DNA from: JAAFJM01 sp964529175
GTDB lineage: Bacteria > Bacteroidota > Bacteroidia > UKL13-3
Direction: 5' to 3'
DNA length: 64,000 bases
NCBI GenBank assembly: GCA_964529175.1
Contig: CAZGVO010000010.1
Coordinates: 135,839 to 199,838, forward strand
The notes beneath the pieces are model-generated. The model saw only the letters and a list, made by a program, of their open reading frames with translations, was not told the DNA's origin and did no database searches. Numbering within the stretch: position 1 is the first letter of the stretch; each line of letters starts with the position of its first letter. Positions 43,229-50,999 of this stretch are shown here, in pieces. The position numbers were made by a program, and so were the translations under genes.

Positions 43229-44278
43229 ATGAGTATTCAAACAATGATGGAAGAAATGACCAAAACAAGCGAAAAGCTTGCTAAAGGTTATGAAGTACTA
43301 CAACATATAAAAGATGTAGAAATAGCAACTACTCCTAAGGAATTAGTTTGGCAAAACGATTTAGTAAAATTGTATCATTACAAGCGCGATACACCTGCTA
43401 AAGTTAAAATTCCAGTTTTGGTTTCGTTTGCTATGATGAACCGCCACGATGTATTGGATTTACAACCTGACCGTAGTTTAATGAAAAAATTATTAGATGA
43501 AGGTTTGGATATATACATTATGGATTGGGGTTATCCTAAACGCCAACATATGTATTTAACCATGGAAGATTACATTCTTGAGTTTATGGGTGGGGCAGTT
43601 GATTTTATTAGAAAAACCACCAAAAACGATAAAATACACAAAATGGGCATTTGCCAAGGTGGAACTTTTAGTACTATTTACGCGGCTTTATTTCCCGAAA
43701 AATTGAAATCATTAACTGTGTATGTTACACCATACGATTTTAGCGATAAAGGCTCTTGTATGCTTTATAAATGGACTAAAGACCTTGATGTAGATGCCAT
43801 GGTTGATAATTTAGGAATTATTCCGGCCGATATGCTTGGTGCAGGTTTTAACTCGCTTAAACCAAGTATGGATATTAGCAAATATTTTGGTGTAATGGAT
43901 ATGATGGAAGATGAAGCCAAATTGCTCAACTTTTTGCGCATGGAAAAATGGAAAGCCGATTGCCCTGATTTAGCTGGCGAAATGTTTAGAAAATACATTA
44001 AAGATTTATGGTGCGATAATAAATTAATTAAAGGCGAACTTGAAATAGGAGGCCGCAAGGTTGACTTAAAAAATGTAACCATGCCTTTTTTAAATGTGTA
44101 TGCCACAGAGGATAATATTATTCCTAATAACTCTACTATTCCTGTAAATGATTTAATAGGTTCAAAAGATAAAGAATTATATGCTTTTCCTGGCGGACAT
44201 ATTGGAGTTTTTGTAGGAGCAAAATCGCAAAAAGAATTAGCACCAAAAGTAGCAAAATGGGTTGCTGAAAAAAGCTAA
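43229..44278 (+). CDS. phaC: class III-like poly(3-hydroxyalkanoate) synthase subunit PhaC
   Basis: A 349-residue alpha/beta hydrolase that polymerises hydroxyacyl-CoA. The lipase-like box GICQGG places the nucleophile at Cys142; Asp295 in YATEDNIIP and His324 in PGGHIGV complete the triad. PVLVSFAMMNRHDVLDLQPD and the WGYP near 100-103 are also typical. The length (about 350) fits class III or IV synthases, which need a PhaE or PhaR partner; neither partner, nor phaA, phaB or a phasin, is adjacent. ATG at 43229. A strong terminator follows 113 bases after the stop. Confidence 0.9.
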   Translation: MSIQTMMEEMTKTSEKLAKGYEVLQHIKDVEIATTPKELVWQNDLVKLYHYKRDTPAKVKIPVLVSFAMMNRHDVLDLQPDRSLMKKLLDEGLDIYIMDWGYPKRQHMYLTMEDYILEFMGGAVDFIRKTTKNDKIHKMGICQGGTFSTIYAALFPEKLKSLTVYVTPYDFSDKGSCMLYKWTKDLDVDAMVDNLGIIPADMLGAGFNSLKPSMDISKYFGVMDMMEDEAKLLNFLRMEKWKADCPDLAGEMFRKYIKDLWCDNKLIKGELEIGGRKVDLKNVTMPFLNVYATEDNIIPNNSTIPVNDLIGSKDKELYAFPGGHIGVFVGAKSQKELAPKVAKWVAEKS

Positions 44279-44670
44279 CCATAATTTGTGATTCAATATC
44301 CGCGGTCGTTGAGCGAAGTCGAAACGAATATCAATAAATGTAAAAAAGCTTAAGAAAACGAGAGTTATTGGTGAATTTTGATTTTTGAATAAAAAGCTGC
44401 TTTGAACCAAGTGTTCAAGGCGGCTTTTTTGTTGGATTATTGCAAAGCTAGTGCAAGCATATGCTTGTGCTACTAATTTAAAAAGCATCCGCTTGTACAA
44501 CAAAGTAATAGCAAGCTTCCGCTTGCCTGTTTAAAGCACAAGCTTGCGCTTTCAGTGAATTAAAGTGCGGGAACGTCATCCTGAACGCAGAGAAGGAACT
44601 TTGCATTTTGGTTTACCCACCTTTTATAGGTGCTTCGTTCCTCAGCATGACGTTTATTGCTAGTAACTTT
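44279..44670. repeat. 392-base intergenic mosaic of short palindromic elements
   Basis: No gene is seen. From left to right: a GC-richer segment 44300-44326 (CGGTCGTTGAGCGAAGTCG), the phaC terminator (44391-44430), a cluster of GCAAGC/GCTTGC palindromes (44453-44550; the clearest is GCAAGC-TTCC-GCTTGC at 44511-44526), and a long hairpin with arms AACGTCATCCTGA (44572-44584) and TCAGCATGACGTT (44642-44654 region), one mismatch. These look like dispersed intergenic repeats. Confidence 0.6.
44391..44430 (+). terminator. terminator of phaC
   Basis: A 17-pair stem (two G-U pairs) running AAAAAGCTGCTTTGAAC against GTTCAAGGCGGCTTTTT around a CAAGT loop, ending in six T. Confidence 0.85.
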
Positions 44671-45348
44671 TTACAAACTCCAATCTATAGGTGTTTTGTT
44701 ATTAGCTATTAAATACTCATTTGTTTTTGAAAAATGTTTGCAACCAAAAAATCCTCTTGAGGCCGAAAGAGGTGAAGGATGAACTCCTTTTAAAACTAAA
44801 TGTTTGTTTGGGTTAATGAATTGGGCTTTCTCCATAGCATTTTTACCCCAAAGAATAAATACAACATCTTCTTTTTGGTTAGAAATGGTTTCAATAATTT
44901 TATTGGTAAACTGGTGCCAACCAACTTTACTATGTGAGTTTGCTTGGTCTTTTATTACCGTTAAACTTGTATTGAGTAATAAAACACCTTGTTTGGCCCA
45001 ATTTTCAATATTCCCGTGGTTGGGTATTTTAAAATGGTTTATGTCGGTGGCCAATTCCTTATAAATATTTCGCAAGCTGGGAGGAACTTTTATTCCTTTA
45101 TTTACCGAAAAACAAAGTCCATTGGCTTCTCCTTCTCCATGGTATGGATCTTGACCTAAAATTACCACTTTGGTGTTTTGCAAAGATGTTAACTTAAAAG
45201 CTTCAAATATTTGATTTTGGGGAGGGAAAATGATGTTTCCATTAGCCAAATCTAAGTTAATTTGAGCCACTATTTTGTGGTAGTAAGGCTTTGATGCTTC
45301 ATGCTCAAAAATAGGCAACCAGTCAGGTTGAATTTGGTTAAAGTTCAT
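44671..45348 (-). CDS. ung: uracil-DNA glycosylase, family 1
   Basis: Removes uracil from DNA in base excision repair. The 225-residue protein has the water-activating motif GQDPYHGEGEANGLCFSV near 64-81 (catalytic Asp), LLLNTSLTV near 123, WGKNAMEKAQ near 166 and the minor-groove loop HPSPLSASRGFFG near 190 (catalytic His). Length is the usual one. It is downstream of the 45-residue protein gene on the same strand but separated from it by a terminator. Confidence 0.96.
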   Translation of the reverse strand: MNFNQIQPDWLPIFEHEASKPYYHKIVAQINLDLANGNIIFPPQNQIFEAFKLTSLQNTKVVILGQDPYHGEGEANGLCFSVNKGIKVPPSLRNIYKELATDINHFKIPNHGNIENWAKQGVLLLNTSLTVIKDQANSHSKVGWHQFTNKIIETISNQKEDVVFILWGKNAMEKAQFINPNKHLVLKGVHPSPLSASRGFFGCKHFSKTNEYLIANNKTPIDWSL

Positions 45349-45361
45349 TGGGCTAAAACAA

Positions 45362-45392
45362 AAAAAGCCAAAACATTAAATTTTGGCTTTTT
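45362..45392 (-). terminator. terminator between the 45-residue gene and ung
   Basis: AAAAAGCCAAAA (45362-45373) and TTTTGGCTTTTT (45381-45392) form a perfect 12-bp stem with a 7-base loop. On the minus strand a T run follows. Confidence 0.8.
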
Positions 45393-45412
45393 ATAAATAT
45401 TTTGTAGAAATA

Positions 45413-45550
45413 TTATCCTTCAATAATAACAGTACGCTCAGTGTTTGGCGATTTTACTTTTACTAATTGAGTGTTCAATTTAATGCGTTGTACGCGTAAA
45501 TGTGATTTAGTTTTATTTCTTCTGTCTTTTCTTTTTAATCGTGTAAACAT
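45413..45550 (-). CDS. 45-residue basic protein, probably conserved in Bacteroidota
   Basis: A short gene, ATG at 45550. The protein starts MFTRLKRKDRRNKTKSHLRV and ends SPNTERTVIIEG; the first 25 residues are strongly basic, the rest is beta-prone. I recall similar short proteins beginning M(A)RxKRKDRRNK in other Bacteroidota, but cannot name a function; binding to nucleic acid or ribosome is a guess from the charge. Support for being real: a good promoter match (TTG-N19-TATATTTG) 24 bases upstream, its own terminator downstream, and uninterrupted coding. Confidence 0.65.
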   Translation of the reverse strand: MFTRLKRKDRRNKTKSHLRVQRIKLNTQLVKVKSPNTERTVIIEG

Positions 45551-45573
45551 GGTGGTCTATTTTTTATTGGGCG

Positions 45574-45603
45574 CAAATATAATTTTATTTATCTTATTGT
45601 CAA
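45574..45603 (-). promoter_or_regulatory. promoter of the 45-residue protein gene
   Basis: On the minus strand TTG (45603-45601), a 19-base spacer and TATATTTG (45581-45574) match both elements of the Bacteroidota consensus. The expected leader is about 17 bases. Confidence 0.6.
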
Positions 45604-45622
45604 TCTTGTTTCAATAATAATT

Positions 45623-46177
45623 TTACTCTAACTCAAATTCTTTTATTATTTCATAATTATCTGAAAAGCAGTTAATTAAACAAATTTTATTTGCAATAAA
45701 ATGAATATTGAACGAATTTTCCTTTAAATCTGTCCAAATTTTGTTCAGTTTGCTTTGCTTTTCTTGATAACCAAAAAGTTGTAATTGTGGTTCAAAATTA
45801 TTCAAACTATAGTTTTCAAAGGCTATTTTATTGTGTATTTCTAAAAAATATTTTAAGCTGCGCTGAAAATCTCCTATTTGTTGTTTTTCGTTTATTTTTA
45901 AATAAAAGGAATCATTAATCAGCTCAAAACCCGAAAACTCCAATTCCATTGAAAATGTTTGGGCAGCATATTTTTTTAAACTATCAATTAATAAGAACTC
46001 ATTTTTTTCGTCCCAACTAAAATTATCAGTTAATTTAATAAGAGGTAAAAACAGGTTTGAACTTTTTAATTTGTATTTTTTTTCAATTTGAGCTTTAAAC
46101 TCAGCTATGATGCTACATGTTGAATTACTAGGAATAATTCCAATGCAGTAATTATTTAATGTATCTGGGACTTTCAT
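45623..46177 (-). CDS. degenerate 2H phosphoesterase-like protein
   Basis: A 184-residue protein whose layout resembles the 2'-5' RNA ligase / LigT (2H phosphoesterase) fold: an N-terminal strand (YCIGIIPS), a helix, then a first motif position LFLPLIKLTDNF, and about 90 residues on a second, NNFEPQLQLFGY, with the usual central helices. In active enzymes both sites read PHxT/S; here they are IKLT and QLQL, so both catalytic His are missing. It is either a non-catalytic relative or my assignment is wrong. It is divergent from mpl. Confidence 0.4.
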   Translation of the reverse strand: MKVPDTLNNYCIGIIPSNSTCSIIAEFKAQIEKKYKLKSSNLFLPLIKLTDNFSWDEKNEFLLIDSLKKYAAQTFSMELEFSGFELINDSFYLKINEKQQIGDFQRSLKYFLEIHNKIAFENYSLNNFEPQLQLFGYQEKQSKLNKIWTDLKENSFNIHFIANKICLINCFSDNYEIIKEFELE

Positions 46178-46333
46178 TTTAATTGTTCAATACGCAATAT
46201 TTATAAAAAATAGGTGATATAATATTTTTTTATATAAATAGCTTTAATGCCTATTTAAGTTAATGAGTTGTGAATAAAACTAGGTTCGTTATAATATTTT
46301 CAAAGTATAAATTGCCAATCTTATTTTAAAAAA

Positions 46334-47674
46334 ATGAACATTCACTTTATTTCTATTGGCGGAGCTGTAATGCATAATATGGCCATTGCTTTGCATAAAA
46401 AAGGGTATAAAATTACAGGTAGCGATGACGAAATTTACGAACCTGCAAAATCAAGACTGGAAAAATATGGCTTATTACCAACCAAAATGGGTTGGGATGT
46501 AAATAATATTAATCCCAATTTAGATGCCATCATTTTAGGAATGCACGCCCGAAAGGATAATCCTGAAATGCTCAAAGCTTTGGAATTAGGTTTAAAAATA
46601 TATTCTTTTCCTGAATATATGTATGAGCAAACTAAAGATAAATTGCGCATAATAGTAGGTGGAAGTCATGGTAAAACTACCACCACCGCCATGATTCTAC
46701 ATGTGTTAAACCATTGTAATATTGAGTTTGATTATTTGGTAGGAAGTATTTTAGAGGGTTTTGAAACCATGGTTGGTTTAAGTAATACTTCTAAAATTGC
46801 TGTATTTGAAGGAGATGAATATTTAACTTCGGCTTTGGATTTACGACCTAAATTTCATGTTTATAAAGCTGATATTGGTATAATAACAGGTATTGCTTGG
46901 GATCATATCAATGTGTTTCCAACTTTCGAAAATTATGTTGATCAATTTAAAATATTTGTAGAAGCATTGCCCGAAAATGGAAGCATTATTTACAGTCAAA
47001 ACGATTTAGAAGTTGAAAAATTAATTCAATCTACCAATATCAAGGCTGAAAAAATTCCTTATGTAACGCCAACTTTTGAGGTAAAAGATGGTGTGGTTTA
47101 CATTAAACCAAACCAAACAGAAGTGGCTTTAAAGTTTTTTGGAACCCACAATTTACAAAATATGATAGCGGCCAAACACGCTTGTAAAGCGGCTGGAGTA
47201 AGTGAAGAACAATTTTACGAAGCTATTCAATCGTTTAAAGGAACAGCTAAAAGGCTTGAAACTTTATATGAAAGTGGCAATTCGTTAATTATTAGAGATT
47301 TTGCCCATGCGCCATCCAAATTAAAAGCTACGGTAAATGCCGTACGCGAGTTAAATCCTGAGCGAAAACTTATAGCTGTTTATGAATTACATACTTTTAG
47401 CAGTTTAAATAAAGATTTTTTACCTCAATATCATAATAGCATGCAAGCTGCAGATGTAAAGGCTGTTTTGTTTAGCAAACATGCTTTGGAAATGAAAAAA
47501 ATGCCAATGCTTAACGAGGCCGAAGTGGCAGCAGGTTTTGGTAACGATGTAAAAGTATTTACCGATAAAATTGAACTAAGTAAATTTATTAAAAGTAATT
47601 ATACTCAAAACGAAAATTTGTTGTTAATGAGTAGTGGTACTTTTGATGGAATGGACTTAAACTTTAATCAATAA
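46334..47674 (+). CDS. mpl: UDP-N-acetylmuramate:L-Ala-gamma-D-Glu-meso-DAP ligase
   Basis: Mur-family ligase that reattaches the recycled murein tripeptide to UDP-MurNAc. In 446 residues the N-terminal UDP-binding part opens HFISIGGAVMHNMAIALHKK, the ATP loop GGSHGKTTTTAM is at 109-120, FEGDEY near 157 and AWDHINVFP near 185 belong to the central domain, and DFAHAPSKLKATVNAV near 327 to the C-terminal domain. The GAVMHN opening separates Mpl from MurC. gldN follows after 27 bases on the same strand. Confidence 0.92.
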   Translation: MNIHFISIGGAVMHNMAIALHKKGYKITGSDDEIYEPAKSRLEKYGLLPTKMGWDVNNINPNLDAIILGMHARKDNPEMLKALELGLKIYSFPEYMYEQTKDKLRIIVGGSHGKTTTTAMILHVLNHCNIEFDYLVGSILEGFETMVGLSNTSKIAVFEGDEYLTSALDLRPKFHVYKADIGIITGIAWDHINVFPTFENYVDQFKIFVEALPENGSIIYSQNDLEVEKLIQSTNIKAEKIPYVTPTFEVKDGVVYIKPNQTEVALKFFGTHNLQNMIAAKHACKAAGVSEEQFYEAIQSFKGTAKRLETLYESGNSLIIRDFAHAPSKLKATVNAVRELNPERKLIAVYELHTFSSLNKDFLPQYHNSMQAADVKAVLFSKHALEMKKMPMLNEAEVAAGFGNDVKVFTDKIELSKFIKSNYTQNENLLLMSSGTFDGMDLNFNQ

Positions 47675-47701
47675 TTTTTAACATTTTACGTTATAAAATA
47701 C

Positions 47702-48547
47702 ATGAATTTTAAAGCAATAGTGTTTTGTAGTGGCATATTAGTAGCTCACAATTTTGTTGCAAAGGCTCAGCAAAATCCAATTAATAATGTTTGTAATTCT
47801 ATTGAGCAAAATGTGCCCACACCATGGGGGCCTTTGCGCGAAGGGGATGTTAATTTTAGCAAACGTGTGGTTAGAATCATTGATTTGCGCGAAAAACAAA
47901 ATCAAGTTTTGATGTATCCTAAAAATGCTTTACCTGTATTGCTTTACGATGCCATTAAAACCAGAAAATTAGTTCCCTTTAAAAACGATAGTTGTACCAG
48001 TGTTTATTCTCCTGAAAAAGTATTATCATTTGGAACAGATACGCAGTATGTTGAAAATCCTGATATAAACAACCCAGATAATGTAAAAACGGATACCATT
48101 ATAACACCCTTTGACCCTCTGCGCCAAATATATAAACTGCGCATAGTTGAAGATTGGTATTACGATAAAAAACACAGCTCTTTTTCTATTAGAATACTGA
48201 GCATAGCTCCAGTTTATAAAATGAAAATTGCAGGTGTTGATTTAGGCGATCAAGACTTATGCGTGTTTAGGTATTATTATAACAATGTGGCAAAAACTAA
48301 AGATGTTAGAAATTTATTGGCTAAAAAATGTATTTTTAATAGACAAAATGATGCTGCCCTAATGAGCTTTGATGCATTTTTTGAAGGTCGTTATTTTTCA
48401 AGTTATGTAATTAAAGTTAGCAATCAATTTGATTTTTATATAAAAGACCAAGCCGAATACCGCGATAATGGGGTAGGAGCAATATTAGAAAATCAATTGT
48501 TACAAGATGAACTGATGAAAAGAGAGCACGATGAATACGATAACTAA
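47702..48547 (+). CDS. gldN: gliding motility / type IX secretion protein GldN (PorN) family
   Basis: A 281-residue protein with an N-terminal signal sequence (MNFKAIVFCSGILVAHNFVAKAQ). The family patterns are visible: a WR-like opening REGDVNFSKRVVRIIDLREKQNQ near 48-70, LYDAIKTRKLVPFKND near 81, LRIVEDWYYDKKHSSFSIRI near 147 with ILSIAPVY, and a C-terminal DFYIKDQAEYRDNGVGAILE. GldN joins GldK in a periplasmic ring of the type IX secretion system. The usual partners gldK, gldL and gldM are not beside it. Confidence 0.88.
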   Translation: MNFKAIVFCSGILVAHNFVAKAQQNPINNVCNSIEQNVPTPWGPLREGDVNFSKRVVRIIDLREKQNQVLMYPKNALPVLLYDAIKTRKLVPFKNDSCTSVYSPEKVLSFGTDTQYVENPDINNPDNVKTDTIITPFDPLRQIYKLRIVEDWYYDKKHSSFSIRILSIAPVYKMKIAGVDLGDQDLCVFRYYYNNVAKTKDVRNLLAKKCIFNRQNDAALMSFDAFFEGRYFSSYVIKVSNQFDFYIKDQAEYRDNGVGAILENQLLQDELMKREHDEYDN

Positions 48548-48551
48548 CAAT

Positions 48552-48594
48552 AAAAAAGCCCAACTTTAAATTTAAAGTTGGGCTTTTTTATTGT
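48552..48594. terminator. bidirectional terminator between gldN and the DUF1573 gene
   Basis: AAAAAAGCCCAACTTTA (48552-48568) and TAAAGTTGGGCTTTTTT (48573-48589) form a perfect 17-bp stem with an AATT loop, suiting both convergent genes. Confidence 0.92.
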
Positions 48595-48605
48595 ATTATT
48601 TTAAA

Positions 48606-49049
48606 TTATTGCTTTGGAGCTTCAGCTGGTTTTACTTCACCTTTTAAGTATAATACTACTTGCGATTTTTTACCGTTGCTCATTACTGTAACTGTTTTGT
48701 TAAAAGTTCCAGGCGATGCAGCATTGTAAGTAGCTTTTACATAACCTTTTTGACCTGGTTTAATTGGCTCTTTTGTCCACTCAGGTGTTGTACATCCGCA
48801 ACCAGCGGCAGCGTTTGTAATAATTAATGGCTCTTTACCAGTATTTTTAAATACATAAGTGTAAGTAGCTGGTACACCTTGAGGAATAGTTCCAAAATCG
48901 TGAGTTTCTTTTTCAAAAGTAATATCAGCTTGATTTGGATTTTCTTGAGTTGCAGGAGCTACTGCAGGAGTTGTAGTTGTTTGTGCAATTGCATTTGCAC
49001 TCATAAAAGTAGCTACAGCTACTAAAGCGGTAATAATTAACTTTTTCAT
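48606..49049 (-). CDS. DUF1573 domain protein, exported
   Basis: A 147-residue protein with a signal peptide (MKKLIITALVAVATFMSANAIAQ) and a single DUF1573 immunoglobulin-like domain near 43-140: ITFEKETHDFGTIPQGVPA, then YVFKNTGKEPLIITNAAAGC, GCTTPEWTKEPIKPGQKG and a final VVLYLKGEV. DUF1573 proteins are abundant in Bacteroidota and without a firm function. A Thr/Pro/Ala-rich linker separates signal and domain. Probably periplasmic or surface-exposed. It is a single gene facing gldN. Confidence 0.88.
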   Translation of the reverse strand: MKKLIITALVAVATFMSANAIAQTTTTPAVAPATQENPNQADITFEKETHDFGTIPQGVPATYTYVFKNTGKEPLIITNAAAGCGCTTPEWTKEPIKPGQKGYVKATYNAASPGTFNKTVTVMSNGKKSQVVLYLKGEVKPAEAPKQ

Positions 49050-49198
49050 TGTATTGATATATTTTTATTTAATTTGATTAGTGTGTTACAAATGTTGTAC
49101 CAAAAAAATTACAATTTCAAATGTAATGGTTTTTAAAATAACTATCTCCAAAAAAAATCTTAAAGAAAATATTTATTTAAATTTTTACAATAAAATTA

Positions 49199-50443
49199 TC
49201 AGTTCTTAGCCAATTTTCCTTTAATTACCAACAACATTGCAGCCGACAATAATAAAAAAAATGCCATTGCGGCATAAGCATAAACAATATTATTTTGGAA
49301 TGAAAAGAAAGATTGTGAGAAGACAAATATAAAAACACTTCGAGTAAAAACATTTATTAAATTAAAAATACTGCCAACACGCCCCATTAAAGTATTAGGA
49401 ATGTGCTTAAACATGTATGTTAACCTTAAAACCCTTATACCTGCATTACAAAATCCTAAAATTAGGCTAACTAAATAAATAACTAAAATACTCTTACTAA
49501 CTGAAGCCGCAAAAAAAATAGAAGAAACTACAACCGTTAAAGCTATAATTACCTGAATAATTGATTTATTTTGAAATAATTTATTAATAAAAAATCCTGC
49601 ACTTAATGCACCTACAGCATAAATGGTATCTGCTAAAGCAAATACATTTCCTTTAGCATTTAAATGTTGTTTTATATAAATAGGCAATACCGCGTGAATT
49701 TGTACTAAAAGCATGGCAAAAACCATGTAACTGCAAATACCAAAAATTAAAATTGATTGGTTTTGTTTCAAATAATTAAATCCATTTTTTAAGCGTTTTC
49801 CTATACTTTCATTAATATCTCCAACTGTTTTGGTTTGTGTGTATGGAATAAAATAAATTAAAACAGCTGCTATAAAATAGGTAATTGCATCCATCATAAA
49901 CACATCATGAATTTGCCAAGCGTTTATTTTTAGGTTTAAATTACCAATTGAAAAATCAGTTCCATCAAGTAAAATAGCAGCAAATCCACCAGAAAGTATG
50001 GAGGTTGATTGACCTACTATTTCAATATTTGAATTGACAGATTTGTATTGTTCAGGTTTTGAAATTTCTTGGCCAAATGCATATAAAGTGGGGTAATGTA
50101 TATTGTAATTTAGCATAGTAATAGCAAAAACGCTTATAACTAAAAATGCTGGTAATGAATTATTTATATAGCCATAACTTGCAATGGCAAACAGTAAAAA
50201 ACCACATACCAATGAAGTGTATAAAAAATTATTTTTACGACTAAATTTATCAACCAATGTGCCCGCGTAAAGTCCAAAAAACATAACTATAAAAGTTAAT
50301 AAGGCATAAGAGTAGTTAAAAATCTGCGAGTTATTTGTTTTGGCAAAATACCAAGGAATGGAAAGCATGCTAACTCCTTGTGCAAATCCACTTATTCCGT
50401 TTGCTAAGAATAAAAGTTGGATTGATTTTTTGTTATTTTGCAT
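49199..50443 (-). CDS. major facilitator superfamily transporter
   Basis: A 414-residue integral membrane protein with about 12 hydrophobic helices. The loop after helix 2 reads GTLVDKFSRKNN, a version of the MFS motif GxxxDrxgrr, and the half-way cytoplasmic loop is long and charged (KTVGDINESIGKRLKNG). The pattern is like MFS exporters of the macrolide/drug efflux type (MefA-like), but substrate is unknown. An exact TAGTTTTG box lies four bases before the ATG. Confidence 0.8.
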   Translation of the reverse strand: MQNNKKSIQLLFLANGISGFAQGVSMLSIPWYFAKTNNSQIFNYSYALLTFIVMFFGLYAGTLVDKFSRKNNFLYTSLVCGFLLFAIASYGYINNSLPAFLVISVFAITMLNYNIHYPTLYAFGQEISKPEQYKSVNSNIEIVGQSTSILSGGFAAILLDGTDFSIGNLNLKINAWQIHDVFMMDAITYFIAAVLIYFIPYTQTKTVGDINESIGKRLKNGFNYLKQNQSILIFGICSYMVFAMLLVQIHAVLPIYIKQHLNAKGNVFALADTIYAVGALSAGFFINKLFQNKSIIQVIIALTVVVSSIFFAASVSKSILVIYLVSLILGFCNAGIRVLRLTYMFKHIPNTLMGRVGSIFNLINVFTRSVFIFVFSQSFFSFQNNIVYAYAAMAFFLLLSAAMLLVIKGKLAKN

Positions 50444-50447
50444 GGTT

Positions 50448-50455
50448 CAAAACTA
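50448..50455 (-). promoter_or_regulatory. candidate -7 box (TAGTTTTG) next to the MFS gene start
   Basis: An exact TAnnTTTG match on the minus strand with only AACC before the ATG at 50443. If active, the transcript would start at the initiation codon. Confidence 0.3.
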
Positions 50456-50491
50456 ATAATTGCAATTGGTTATTTTTAGTTAATTGTATCA

Positions 50492-50499
50492 TATTTTTG
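50492..50499 (+). promoter_or_regulatory. candidate -7 box (TATTTTTG) of recX
   Basis: An exact TAnnTTTG match; a TTG at 50466-50468 is 23 bases upstream. It places the transcript start near 50506, which excludes the TTG at 50484 as recX start and supports TTG 50523. Confidence 0.35.
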
Positions 50500-50522
50500 T
50501 CCATTCATTTAAACATTCTCAT

Positions 50523-50999
50523 TTGAAAAAAGAAATAAAACTTACTCCGCAACAAGCACTGCTAAAATTGGCTAATTACTGCGCCTACCAAGAAAGATGT
50601 CATCTTGAGGTAGCTAATAAATTAGCTGAGTATGGAGTTTATTACGATGATGCAGAGCAAGTTATAGCTGAGTTAATAGTTCAAAATTACTTGAATGAAG
50701 AACGTTTTGCTAAAGCTTTTGCTGGAGGAAAATTCAGGGTAAAAAAATGGGGACGAAATAAAATTAAACAAGAACTTAAGCTAAAAAAAATTTCGGAATA
50801 TTGTATAAAACAAGGATTGAAAGAGATTGATAATGAGCAATATATGGAGGTATTGGAAAAAGAAGCTGTTCAGAAATATAAAGCAGTAAAAGACAAGAAT
50901 TTTTTAGTAAAAGCCAATAGAACTGCGCAATATTTAGTAAGCAGAGGTTTTGAAACTGATTTAGTTTGGGATATAGTTAAGCAATTAAACCCTAAATAA
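50523..50999 (+). CDS. recX: RecX family regulator of RecA
   Basis: A 158-residue all-helical protein of the RecX family, which binds RecA filaments and limits recombinase activity. Typical repeats are LANYCAYQERCHLEVANKL near 14-32, AELIVQNYLNEERFAKAFAG near 50-69 and RVKKWGRNKIKQELKLKKIS near 72-91. The start is taken as TTG 50523 (MKKEIKLTPQQ), because a promoter box lies between it and the further in-frame TTG 50484; no ATG is available. Its 3' end overlaps the convergent nucleoside-transporter gene by eight bases. recA is not in the window. Confidence 0.82.
   Translation: MKKEIKLTPQQALLKLANYCAYQERCHLEVANKLAEYGVYYDDAEQVIAELIVQNYLNEERFAKAFAGGKFRVKKWGRNKIKQELKLKKISEYCIKQGLKEIDNEQYMEVLEKEAVQKYKAVKDKNFLVKANRTAQYLVSRGFETDLVWDIVKQLNPK

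Noticed and set aside
44300..44326. Possible tRNA or rRNA fragment in the GC-richer segment
   Set aside because: No cloverleaf or T-loop (GGTTCRA) arrangement; it looks like a dispersed repeat fragment.
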